Shown piece by piece: positions 16,436 through 23,990 of a stretch of 35,345 nucleotides of DNA (its first letter is position 1; each line of letters opens with the position of its first letter). The DNA comes from an uncultured Rhodospirillales bacterium. Its GTDB lineage: Bacteria > Pseudomonadota > Alphaproteobacteria > Azospirillales > Azospirillaceae. Location of the stretch: the NCBI GenBank assembly GCA_903927615.1, contig CAIYNU010000002.1, positions 1 to 35,345 of the forward strand, read 5' to 3'. A model generated the notes under the pieces. That model worked only from the letters and a program-made list of their open reading frames with translations, was not told the origin of the DNA and made no database searches. A program made the translations under genes and the position numbers.

Positions 16436-17371
16436 CTACAGCCACCACAGCACTCCCGCCACCGCCGCAGTCCCGCCCGCCACCGCCAGCCACCCGGGCG
16501 CCGCCAGCACCAGGCCGATCAGCACCATGTTGGTCAACAGCACCGCCATCACCACCCCGGCATGACTGCGTCCGGCCTGGACCGCCCGCTGGTAGAAATG
16601 CTCCCGGTGCGCCTGCCAGACGCGCCGGCCCGCCGCCAGCCGGCGCAGCAGCGTCACGGTGGCATCGGTCAGGAAATACAGCGGCAGCAACACCGCCGCC
16701 GGCCACAACCCGGCCGCCGCCGCCGTCACCAGCAGCCAGCCGAGGGCAAACCCCAGCGGCACCGAGCCGACATCGCCCATAAACACGCGCGCCGGCTGCC
16801 AGTTCCAGACCAGAAAGCCAAGGGCGGCACCGGCCAGCACCAGGGCCGGTCCGATCAAGTCCGGCGCCAGCCCGGCGGCGCCCGCCACCAGCGCCAGCCC
16901 CACCGCCACCGAGACCGCCTCGCTGCCGGCCAGGCCGTCGATGCCATCCATGAAGTTGAACAGATTGATGAACCACAGCCAGCAGAGCGCGGCGACCACC
17001 CGGTCCAGCGCCCAGGGCAACCACCCCTGAAAAACCAGGGACCCGCCAAGCGTCCACAGGCCCAGCACCACCGCGGCGGCCTGGATCAGCAGACGCGGTG
17101 CCGGCGGCAGGCCACGGCGATCGTCCAGCCACGACACCGCGGCCAGCCCGGCCAGCCCGGCCAGCACCGCCGGCGCCACGCCGAGCAGCGCCCACCCGGG
17201 CACCAGCACCAGCAGAATGCCCCAGCCGCCGCCGCGTGGCGTGGGAACCGCATGACTGCTGCGCTCGTTAGGGTAATCAAGAATCGCCCGTCGCCTCAAG
17301 GCGCGCGTGACGAGACCGGTGCTGACGGCACCGCCGACCGCCGCCGTCGCCAGCAGGAGCCAGGGGGTCAT
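16436..17371 (-). CDS. WbpL/WecA-type polyprenyl-phosphate sugar-1-phosphate transferase
   Basis: A 311-residue, about ten-helix membrane enzyme of the MraY/WecA superfamily. DYPNERSSHAVPTPRGGG (near residue 30) is the lipid-phosphate and Mg2+ region; NLFNFMDGIDGLAGSEA carries the DGIDGL motif; WNWQPARVFMGDVGS carries the second acidic motif; AHREHFYQR is the cytoplasmic His-rich loop. It transfers a HexNAc-1-phosphate from a UDP-sugar to undecaprenyl phosphate, starting a lipid-linked glycan. The ATG at 17371 is used; a GTG two codons upstream is also possible. It begins 20 bp after the PP2C stop and is paired with the WbpV-like gene. Confidence 0.93.
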   Translation of the reverse strand: MTPWLLLATAAVGGAVSTGLVTRALRRRAILDYPNERSSHAVPTPRGGGWGILLVLVPGWALLGVAPAVLAGLAGLAAVSWLDDRRGLPPAPRLLIQAAAVVLGLWTLGGSLVFQGWLPWALDRVVAALCWLWFINLFNFMDGIDGLAGSEAVSVAVGLALVAGAAGLAPDLIGPALVLAGAALGFLVWNWQPARVFMGDVGSVPLGFALGWLLVTAAAAGLWPAAVLLPLYFLTDATVTLLRRLAAGRRVWQAHREHFYQRAVQAGRSHAGVVMAVLLTNMVLIGLVLAAPGWLAVAGGTAAVAGVLWWL

Positions 17372-17390
17372 GACCGGCACCGACAGCCGG

Positions 17391-18251
17391 TTACCCCTGT
17401 TGCTTGGGGACCGCGCGGGCCAACACCACCGTGACGTTATCGTGGCCGCCCCGGGCGTTGGCCAGGTCAACCAGATCCTTGGCGACGGCCTTGAGATCGG
17501 TGGCCTGGCACAGGTGAGGGGCGATCTCGTCGTCGGCCACCATCGAACTCAGGCCATCCGAACACAAGAGGAACAGATCACCCGCCGCCACCTGTTGCAG
17601 GCTGACCTCGGGTTCAACATCGGTGGAGGTGCCCAGCGCCCGGACGATAATGTTGCGATGAGGCGGCTGGCCGTGCGCCCCATTGTCGAGCCAGGCCTGA
17701 TACAGGCTGTGGTCGCGGGTCAGTTGGCGCATCTCGCCGTTGCGCAGGCGGTACAGCCGGCTGTCGCCGGCATGGAAAATCACCACCCGGTCGGTGTCGG
17801 GCGCCAGCCACAGACCAACCACGGTGGTCCCCATGCCCCGGCCTTCGGGAAAGCCCCGTTGCTGGTTCAGCACGATCAGGCGCCGGTTGGCCCGGATCAC
17901 CGCGGCGCGGATGGTGGCAATGGACCGGCCGACCCCGGGGACCGGCACCGGACGCGCCACCGGTGCGACGTTCAGTTGTTCATTGACGGTGTCATCAGTC
18001 TCGTCAGGATCGTCGTCGTCATCGTCGGCGGTCGGCTGGTACTCGTAGACGAAATCGACGATGCTCTCCACCGCGGTCCGGCTGGCAATGTCGCCGCCGG
18101 CATGCCCCCCCATCCCGTCGCAGACCAGCGCCAAGCCAGCTTCCCGATTGAAATCGAAGCTGTCTTCATTGCGCGAGCGCGAACGCCCGACATCGGTCTG
18201 GCCGGCAAACTCCAACTGCAAGGCGACAGGATCGGTCATCGGAAGACTCAT
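17391..18251 (-). CDS. PP2C-family serine/threonine protein phosphatase
   Basis: A 286-residue metal-dependent phosphatase. RSRNEDSF, VCDGMGGHAGGDIAS, GTTVVGLWLA, FHAGDSRLYRLR, LTRDHSLYQ, LLCSDGLSSMV and GGHDNVTVVLA give the complete motif series, including the aspartates that bind Mn2+/Mg2+. An acidic insertion with six consecutive Asp (about 82-87) sits in the flap region. No membrane segment is seen, so it is cytosolic. No partner kinase is in the window. Start is uncertain: MSLP at 18251, MTDP at 18239, or MART at 18317 with a purine stretch directly before it. It leads the WbpL-like operon, which suggests but does not show a regulatory link to glycan synthesis. Confidence 0.93.
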   Translation of the reverse strand: MSLPMTDPVALQLEFAGQTDVGRSRSRNEDSFDFNREAGLALVCDGMGGHAGGDIASRTAVESIVDFVYEYQPTADDDDDDPDETDDTVNEQLNVAPVARPVPVPGVGRSIATIRAAVIRANRRLIVLNQQRGFPEGRGMGTTVVGLWLAPDTDRVVIFHAGDSRLYRLRNGEMRQLTRDHSLYQAWLDNGAHGQPPHRNIIVRALGTSTDVEPEVSLQQVAAGDLFLLCSDGLSSMVADDEIAPHLCQATDLKAVAKDLVDLANARGGHDNVTVVLARAVPKQQG

Positions 18252-18708
18252 GGCGGGCGGAAATGAACACGTCGTGGCGAAGCTTAGCAAAAACCGCACC
18301 GTCTTGGTACGTGCCATCTCCAGTTTGACGCAACATCGATCAGAGAAATAGCCTGTCCTGCGACGCTCGGCTACCGTGTTTTCGGAACCGGCCGGGCGGC
18401 GGACCCTATTCGCACACGCGGCAACCCCGGAATCCATATTTCGTTGCCTCAGTCCATGATTGTTTGACTCCCCCCCTGATATCGGCGAGCCAGCGACTGC
18501 GGCCCTGCCAAGGGCGCGGATGCGTCCGCGCCAGGGATGATCCCGCCCGGCCTTGTTTCCGGTCGCCGGTCGGGACTGGACAGGCGGTGGCCACAGGACT
18601 TACCAATCAGCCGGGCACAGGCGCCCGCCGTGCCCCCGCCGTCATTTCGTTCGATTAACCTGTTCTGTGTCTGGTCCCGTGTCTTGTCTTGGGGAAGGAA
18701 GCCGTCCG
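18252..18708. other. Divergent intergenic region
   Basis: A 457-bp gap between PP2C (leftward) and the ATP-grasp gene (rightward). Promoters in both directions are expected but I see no convincing box pair. A short leftward frame near 18406-18480 ends in a sequence resembling the GFRGCRV tail of formylglycine-generating-enzyme-like domains, but it is too short to call a gene. Confidence 0.45.
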
Positions 18709-19686
18709 ATGGCCGTCAAGATCGCCCTGTTCGCCAACAAGGACAGCGCCCAAATCGCCGAGATCGCCGAGGCCGTGGTCGACGCCGGCGGGGTCCCGGT
18801 GGTGCTCGATATCCGTCTGGGCGGCAGCGCCGCCGACTCGACCGAACCGGCCCTGACCCTCGGTCATGACCAGGCGGCCTGGGGCGGCGTCGATTTCGCC
18901 GATATCCGCGCCATGCATATTCGCTGCACCGCGCCGCGCACCCTGCCGACCCTGCCGCCGGTGCTGAATCCGCTGAGCCATGCCGAATACCGCGCCGCCT
19001 TTATCAAGGAACAGGCGTTCCAGGCCGCCACCTACTCTTTTTTCGAGCATCAGGCCGCCCGCGGCAAGCTGGTGGTCAATCGCCTGACCACCGCCTACAT
19101 CGATCATAACAGCAAGAGCCAGTTCTACGAAAAACTCCGGAGCGCCGGTTTCCTGACCCCCCGCAGCCTGACCACCAACGATCCCGCCGCCGCCGCCCGC
19201 TTTCTCGACAGCGTCGGCGAAGCGGTGATCAAGCCGATGATCGGCATCGGTTCAACCCGTGCCGTGGTCCCCGAAGACCATGCCCGCCTGGACGAACTCA
19301 CCCGCTGCCCGGCCCTGTTCCAGGAACGGGTGATGGGACCGACCTTACGCATCCACATTGTCGGCGATCGCATGGTTTTGGCACTCCGGATCATCGCCGA
19401 CGGCGTCGACTCGCGGACCGGCGCCAAGGATTTTGAAGAAATCCAGCTCGACCCCGCCGAGGCCGCCGCCATGGTCCGCGCCAACCGCTTTTTGGGCCTG
19501 CACTATGCAGCCTGGGACGCCATCGAAGGCGAAGACGGCCGGCTGAGGCTGTTGGACTGCAATCCCGGCCCGTTCGTCATGTGGTTGCCCACATCCGCCC
19601 GCCGCACGGTCTTCGGCGCTCTTGCCCGCACCCTGACCACATTCGCGAGAACCGGGAGCCTGGACGCCGCGTCACAAGCCCCTTGA
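18709..19686 (+). CDS. ATP-grasp domain protein (RimK/glutathione-synthase-like)
   Basis: A 325-residue protein preceded by a GGGGAAGGAAG ribosome site. The central YIDHNSKSQFYEKLRSAGFLTPRS is a typical ATP-grasp entry helix; EAVIKPMIGIGSTRAVV is the glycine-rich ATP lid; LFQERVMGPTLRIHIVGDR continues the fold; RLLDCNPGPFVMWLP takes the place of the metal-binding D/E-x-N-P segment. ATP-grasp enzymes join a carboxylate, through an acyl phosphate, to an amine or thiol. The N-terminal 100 residues are a pre-grasp domain I cannot assign. The gene stands alone on this strand, convergent with an ANL ligase gene. Substrate unknown. Confidence 0.82.
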   Translation: MAVKIALFANKDSAQIAEIAEAVVDAGGVPVVLDIRLGGSAADSTEPALTLGHDQAAWGGVDFADIRAMHIRCTAPRTLPTLPPVLNPLSHAEYRAAFIKEQAFQAATYSFFEHQAARGKLVVNRLTTAYIDHNSKSQFYEKLRSAGFLTPRSLTTNDPAAAARFLDSVGEAVIKPMIGIGSTRAVVPEDHARLDELTRCPALFQERVMGPTLRIHIVGDRMVLALRIIADGVDSRTGAKDFEEIQLDPAEAAAMVRANRFLGLHYAAWDAIEGEDGRLRLLDCNPGPFVMWLPTSARRTVFGALARTLTTFARTGSLDAASQAP

Positions 19687-19687
19687 G

Positions 19688-19800
19688 CCCCCACCAGGAC
19701 CATGACGGTCCTGGACCCGCCTTCGTCACGGGTTCCAAGGGGTCACCCCTTGGTGGGGTCCCCCTGGTCGGGGCTCGGGGGCAACGCCCCTGGTCGGGAC
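19688..19800. repeat. GC-rich palindromic intergenic element (family copy D, composite)
   Basis: Two modules. CCAGGACCATGACGGTCCTGG-type dyad (19694-19714, 8-bp arms), then CCAAGGGGTCACCCCTTGG, a GGGGTCCCC stretch and GGGGGCAACGCCCC. It occupies the whole gap between the convergent ATP-grasp and ANL genes, where it could serve as a shared transcription end. Confidence 0.9.
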
Positions 19801-19819
19801 TCTGTAACGCTTGCCGGTT

Positions 19820-21121
19820 TCACGCCCCCTGCCGGGCCCTCAGCGGGGACGCCCCGGCATACTGGAACGACGTCGTCCGCACCTTTTTGCCCGAGAGGGC
19901 CAATTCGATGTGGTCGACATAGAGGATTTCCCGGGGTTGCTCGGCCGGAGTCAGCATGGTCGCGGCGTGGCGGCGGATGGTGCTGCCCAGCGCGTCGGTG
20001 TCGGTGCCGGGACAGGGAACCACGATGGCGGTCAGCCGGTCGGCCGGATCCGAGGCCGCGACCAGCACGTCGGAAACGCCGGGCAAGCCCAGCAGGGCCG
20101 TTTCGACCTTGGCCGGCGAGACCTTGGTGCCGTCCACGTCGACCAGCGTTTCGATCCGGCCGGTGAACAGCATGCGGTCGCCGACCCGCTCGACCAGATC
20201 GCCGGTGACCAGCCAGCCGTCCACCGTGAACGGCCGGTTTTCGCCCCCGGCATAGCTATGCATGGCCCGCGGGCACCGCACCTGGAGCGCGCCCCGACGC
20301 ACGCGCAGGATCACATCGTCGACTCCGGACTCCAGCCATTCGGCGGGGAAACCGGCCTTGCCGTCCGCCACCGTAAACACCACGCCGGCTTCGCTGGAGG
20401 CATAAATCTGCCGCACGCGGGCGTGCGGGAAGCGGGCCGCCAACTGGTCAAGCAACGGCTGGTCGGTGATGTCGCCGCCCAACGTCACCGCTTGCAGCGG
20501 CAGGTCCGCCGTCTGCAACTCGGTCAACAGGGTCCGCCAGACGCAGGGGGTGGCGCTGAGATGGGTGACCCGATGTTCAACCGCCAGGCGTGCCAGCCGG
20601 CCGCTGTCGGCCCGGGGCGCCGCCACCAGCAGTGCGCCGGCGGTAACGGCGGCCATGATCACCTGAATGCCGCCGAATGCGGTGGGTTCGTAGGTCAGCA
20701 GCCAGCGCGACTCGGAGCTGTGGTTGCCGCGGATGCGGCCGATCAGGCGGGTGAAGTCCTGCCGGACCAGCTTGGGCTCGCCGGTGGTTCCCGAGGTCGG
20801 GATCAGCACGGCAAACCCGTTGTCGGCGGTGGACACCCCCGGTCCCAACCGCACCAGCTTTCCGCCGGGTCCGATCTGGACGGCCGCCCCGGCCGGCCGG
20901 GGTGAAGCACCCCGCAGCAAAACCAGTTCGACGCCGACCCTTTGGGCGGCAATCAGGGCGGCGATCAGCGTGGCCACCGATCGGGCGGTGACGGCAACGC
21001 GGCTGCCGAGCGGCAGGTCCGGTTGAAGTCGGTCCGCCAGGGCGCTGAGGCTCACCCAATCATAGGTCCGTCCATCCTCGATGAGTTGAAAAGATGGATT
21101 GATCCAGGCCGGCACGATCAT
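19820..21121 (-). CDS. ANL-superfamily AMP-binding (acyl-adenylate-forming) enzyme
   Basis: A 433-residue adenylating enzyme. AVLIPTSGTTGEPKLVR (104-120) is the Ser/Thr/Gly-rich ATP loop with its conserved Lys; LTYEPTAFGGIQ, IYASSEAGVV (A5), GWLVTGDLVER (A7) and FTGRIETLVDVDGTKVSP (A8 hinge) follow, and GKKVRT near the end carries the A10 Lys. It activates a carboxylic acid as acyl-AMP, then usually passes it to CoA or a carrier protein. At 433 residues it is shorter than typical CoA ligases (500-550), with a reduced N-terminal domain. No carrier protein is adjacent. A very strong AAGGAGGAAG ribosome site precedes the ATG. Acid substrate unknown. Confidence 0.87.
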   Translation of the reverse strand: MIVPAWINPSFQLIEDGRTYDWVSLSALADRLQPDLPLGSRVAVTARSVATLIAALIAAQRVGVELVLLRGASPRPAGAAVQIGPGGKLVRLGPGVSTADNGFAVLIPTSGTTGEPKLVRQDFTRLIGRIRGNHSSESRWLLTYEPTAFGGIQVIMAAVTAGALLVAAPRADSGRLARLAVEHRVTHLSATPCVWRTLLTELQTADLPLQAVTLGGDITDQPLLDQLAARFPHARVRQIYASSEAGVVFTVADGKAGFPAEWLESGVDDVILRVRRGALQVRCPRAMHSYAGGENRPFTVDGWLVTGDLVERVGDRMLFTGRIETLVDVDGTKVSPAKVETALLGLPGVSDVLVAASDPADRLTAIVVPCPGTDTDALGSTIRRHAATMLTPAEQPREILYVDHIELALSGKKVRTTSFQYAGASPLRARQGA

Positions 21122-21225
21122 AAGATGTCTTCCTCCTTACCAGGCCCGCCGGATCCGCCGGGCCGGACCTGTCCCGCAAGACGTCAGTCACTCTCGACGA
21201 CGCTATCATAACATTCAAGAAACGC

Positions 21226-21906
21226 TCAGGGTTTGATTCGCCGGAACTTGATGCGCACGTCCGGCGGCGCGCCCAGATGCATGGTCACCCCGGCCAGCCG
21301 ATACCCGCTGGCGGGCGAGGCGTCGGTGTACCGGGTCGCGTCGAGCAACGCCAGGATCACGTTGCGGCGGACCGGCGTGACCGCGCCGTCCTGCTGGTCG
21401 AGCTGACGGCGAAGATCGGCGCGCTCCCGATCCGAAATCATCCGTTCGAAGTCGAACGCCAGTTCGACTCCGGAACCGTTATCCCCGGCCCCACCGTCAA
21501 GGCCCAGGCTATATCCCTGCAAGACATACCCGGCAGCGCGAACCAGGGTCTCGAAGTCGCGGAATTCCTTGTCCGACAGGTTCAGCAAACCATGAAGGTC
21601 TTCGGTCTTGCCGTCATCCGCCCCGGCGCCGGCGCCGGTCAGCCAGTCGGACAGCGACCGCACCGCCTGGACCCCGTATCCCAAGACACCGGCGGTGCCG
21701 GCCCGGACGCTGCCCCACCAGTCCGGGGCCGCCGCCGCCGGGGCGCCGCCGGGGCTGTCGGCCGCGGCCGAAACTCCGGGCATGGCCAGGGTCGCCGCAA
21801 TCACGGCAACCCTGGCCAGGCGGGTCAGGTCGATCACCAGCAGTCTCCGACTTTTCAAGTTTTTCGCCCTGTCGTCTTTCGCCCTGCCGTCCTTCGTCGG
21901 TCGCAT
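21226..21906 (-). CDS. Exported protein of unknown function
   Basis: A 226-residue protein from the ATG at 21906; the frame is open to 21966, and a GTG further in (VIDLTRLARVAV) with GGAGA upstream is an equally good start. A basic stretch is followed by a hydrophobic segment ending AMPGVSAAADS, a plausible signal peptidase site. The mature part is Ala/Gly-rich, then has a helical block LLNLSDKEFRDFETLVRAAGYVLQGYSLGL and a basic C-terminal region ending in RIKFRRIKP. I recognise no domain. It lies upstream of the ANL gene on the same strand with a 104-bp gap, so co-expression is possible. Confidence 0.65.
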   Translation of the reverse strand: MRPTKDGRAKDDRAKNLKSRRLLVIDLTRLARVAVIAATLAMPGVSAAADSPGGAPAAAAPDWWGSVRAGTAGVLGYGVQAVRSLSDWLTGAGAGADDGKTEDLHGLLNLSDKEFRDFETLVRAAGYVLQGYSLGLDGGAGDNGSGVELAFDFERMISDRERADLRRQLDQQDGAVTPVRRNVILALLDATRYTDASPASGYRLAGVTMHLGAPPDVRIKFRRIKP

Positions 21907-22279
21907 GCCGTGCCCCGGAGGGTCGAAAGCGGGGGTCGTCAGGTCCCAAAATAACAGGCCGGTCATGCACCGGCGTCCGGCTTACCTCATCCGGTTTAGC
22001 TTATATAGCATCATCGCATCGCAACCGCAGCGCAACCGTATTATCGGCGCGGTGGGGCGCGGCGGCCCCGCCATCCCCCACCATCCGCCGGCACGTACAG
22101 CCTAGCCGCCGGGTCTTCCGCGTCAAGACAAAAAGCGGATGCTCTCCGGTAACGCCCACGCCATTTCCAGGCTTTTTCGGCGTCCTGTCCTGTCATTCCG
22201 GTGTCATACCGCTGCCTGTCACTTGATGGAAGGCGGTTCTGATCTCGTCTCTCTTCTGCGAAGAAGCGTACATGCCAAC

Positions 22280-22307
22280 TTGACAGTCCGGACAGTCGTG
22301 GTATGAA
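22280..22307 (+). promoter_or_regulatory. Sigma70-like promoter for the 22432 gene
   Basis: A perfect -35 TTGACA (22280-22285), a 16-bp spacer and a -10-like TATGAA (22302-22307). Predicted initiation near 22314 gives a leader of about 118 nt containing the GC dyad and a GAGG ribosome site before the ATG at 22432. Confidence 0.55.
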
Positions 22308-22348
22308 GGCTTCAAGCATATGGAGTTGTTGGTCTACCCGGCCATAAA

Positions 22349-22363
22349 GGGGGCATGCCCCCC
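22349..22363. other. Short GC dyad in the leader of the 22432 gene
   Basis: GGGGGCATGCCCCC forms a 5-bp or longer self-complementary core inside the predicted 5' leader. It resembles one half of the intergenic palindrome family, but lacks the CCAAGGGG module, so family membership is doubtful. Confidence 0.35.
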
Positions 22364-22431
22364 GTCAAGACAGCCACCTGCGGGCGCCGACAGGGATTTT
22401 CATAATATCGAGATCCAGTTGAGGACGTAAA

Positions 22432-22866
22432 ATGACCGTTGCGGACGAAGTCAAAAGGCGATATGGCGAGTACATCAAGCTCCAAGTGCTTGATGAGCAG
22501 TATTTGAGCCGCGATCGGGAACGCAAAATTCTGGGCGAAGGGGTCACACGGTTTGAAATTCCACTGGAGGATGCCCGCTCCATCCTGATGTCGGTCGCGT
22601 CCGAGAGTGATATCGTCTTCGAAAAAGACGTAGACAAGCTCGTCAAGGAGATCATGCAGGTCTTCGCGGCCAACAGCGGCAACATCGGCCCCAACGAGTT
22701 CGCTCACGGCATCGCCATTTACCGGCAGCTTTCCAGTGGCCATGTCAGTGAACTGGACGCCAAGCGCCGGCTGAAGCAGATGGTCATCGAGAATGACTGG
22801 AAGCCCGGCCGCAGCTATCTGAACCTGCCGATCGGTACCCGCAAGTGGTTCAAGGAGATTGCCTGA
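22432..22866 (+). CDS. Conserved-looking cytosolic protein of unknown function
   Basis: A 144-residue charged protein with no signal or membrane segment, preceded by TTGAGGACGTAAA. It looks all-helical: DEVKRRYGEYIKLQVLDEQYLSRDRERKILGEGV, then an acidic stretch (SESDIVFEKDVDKLVKEIMQVFA) and IGPNEFAHGIAIYRQLSSGHVSELDAKRRLKQM. The acidic helix-turn-helix layout recalls TerB-like or EF-hand-like proteins, but no canonical calcium loop or TerB motif is visible, so I name no family. It lies 98 bp upstream of a His-rich membrane protein gene and probably shares its transcript. Confidence 0.75.
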   Translation: MTVADEVKRRYGEYIKLQVLDEQYLSRDRERKILGEGVTRFEIPLEDARSILMSVASESDIVFEKDVDKLVKEIMQVFAANSGNIGPNEFAHGIAIYRQLSSGHVSELDAKRRLKQMVIENDWKPGRSYLNLPIGTRKWFKEIA

Positions 22867-22964
22867 TCCGGGCATCGGTCCGGAGTCGGGTCTCTGGGGT
22901 CGGGATCAGGGTGTCAGAGACTGGGGCGAGCCACGGGATGCGCCCGTCGGGGGGATGACAATTC

Positions 22965-23867
22965 ATGGATATCGTGCATTTCAGCGTGGCGGCCGGCCTC
23001 ATCCTCGCCAAGGCCTTCAGCATTGTGGTCATCATTTATCTGCCGATGATCATCGGCGCGCGCTGGCTGCCGCGGATCGATACCGCCGGTATGTATCTGC
23101 TGCCGACCGCCTGGACGTTGCCGATGTTCAGCGGCTTCGTGCTGGGCGGCGCGATGGTCTATTTCAATCTGGATGAAGAGTACTTCACCGTCGACAACAT
23201 CTTCCGGGCCGACGGTCCCTGGAATCTGTCCTACTACACTTTCATCCTCGATCGCGTCAATCCGTTCAACTATTACTTGGAGCCGGTGTTTAATCGCCTG
23301 ACCTTCCAGGGCCAGGATATGAACATCAGCATCATCCTGACCCTGGCGGCGGCCAGCTTCGGTCTGTTGATTTTCCGGGCCATCGGCACCTGGCACTCCT
23401 TCGGCGCTTGGCGCGGCATCCTGTTCGGCCTCGCCATCGCGGTGTGGGCCTGCTACATGACCATCTTCGGCGTCTGCCTGGCCATGTGGCTGTTGAATCT
23501 GTTGAACTTCTGGACGCTGGCGGTGCTGACCATCTCGGTCCATCTGTATCGCACCCATTCCTGGCCGTTCACCTATCACAGCCTGATGTCGCCGGTCTGG
23601 GGCGGCCATGGCGGCCACGGTCACGGCGATCATGGCCATGGCGGCGGTCACGGTCATGACGCCCATGGCCATGGCGGCGGTCACGGCGGTGGTCATGGTG
23701 GCGGCCACGGCGGCGGTCATGGGGACAGCCACGGCGGCGGTCACGGCGGCGGCCACGACGATCATGGCGGTGGCCATGGTCATGGCGGTCATGGCGGTCA
23801 TGGCGGTCATGGCGACGACGACAACCTGCACGACGCGGTCCATCCGCTGTTTCCCCGTCATCACTGA
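22965..23867 (+). CDS. Membrane protein with a long histidine/glycine-rich C-terminal tail
   Basis: A 300-residue protein. Hydrophobic segments at about 8-32, 40-63, 122-145, 150-172 and 175-197 give roughly five membrane helices; a soluble loop (about 64-120) holds aromatic and acidic residues. From about residue 212 to the end, the tail is almost only His, Gly and Asp with about 26 histidines, arranged as HGGG, HGH and HGG repeats. Such tails bind Ni, Co, Zn or Cu in many proteins. A GGGGGGATGAC ribosome site precedes the ATG. The membrane domain is not one I recognise, so transporter, sensor and metal-storage roles are all open. A palindromic repeat element starts just after the stop. Confidence 0.8.
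   Translation: MDIVHFSVAAGLILAKAFSIVVIIYLPMIIGARWLPRIDTAGMYLLPTAWTLPMFSGFVLGGAMVYFNLDEEYFTVDNIFRADGPWNLSYYTFILDRVNPFNYYLEPVFNRLTFQGQDMNISIILTLAAASFGLLIFRAIGTWHSFGAWRGILFGLAIAVWACYMTIFGVCLAMWLLNLLNFWTLAVLTISVHLYRTHSWPFTYHSLMSPVWGGHGGHGHGDHGHGGGHGHDAHGHGGGHGGGHGGGHGGGHGDSHGGGHGGGHDDHGGGHGHGGHGGHGGHGDDDNLHDAVHPLFPRHH
23598..23820 (+). repeat. Low-complexity GGY-CAY repeat encoding the His/Gly tail
   Basis: Degenerate 9-12 bp units of the GGCGGTCAT type run for about 220 bp, with four near-identical GGTCATGGC units at 23787-23815. This is coding repeat, prone to length change by slippage in multiples of 3 bp; it is not a CRISPR array. Confidence 0.85.
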
Positions 23868-23869
23868 CG

Positions 23870-23965
23870 GGCCGTCAGGGGGGGCTTTGCCCCCTGAGCC
23901 CCACCAAGGGGTGACCCCTTGGAACCCATCACCAAGATCGGACCAGGACCATGATGGTTCCGGTG
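23870..23965. repeat. GC-rich palindromic intergenic element (family copy F, composite)
   Basis: It contains GGGGGGCTTTGCCCCC, then CCAAGGGGTGACCCCTTGG and GGAACCCATCACCAAG, then GACCAGGACCATGATGGTTC, a diverged copy of the dyad module seen at 19694. It lies between convergent genes, the same setting as the element at 19688. Confidence 0.9.
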
Positions 23966-23990
23966 GGGTGGCGGGTGTGGCTCGCGGCGC

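Larger units (their letters stand above)
21907..22431. other. Divergent intergenic region
   Basis: A 525-bp gap between the exported-protein gene (leftward) and the 22432 gene (rightward). It holds a sigma70-like promoter at 22280-22307 pointing right and a small GC dyad at 22349-22363. I see no gene or RNA in the remainder. Confidence 0.5.

Noticed and set aside
18406-18480. Possible remnant of a formylglycine-generating-enzyme-like C-terminus (YGFRGCRV)
   Set aside because: Only about 25 residues fit and the upstream frame does not resemble the family; a chance match is likely.
23598-23820. CRISPR-like array
   Set aside because: Units are 9-12 bp, in frame, without spacers, and encode the His/Gly tail of a membrane protein.
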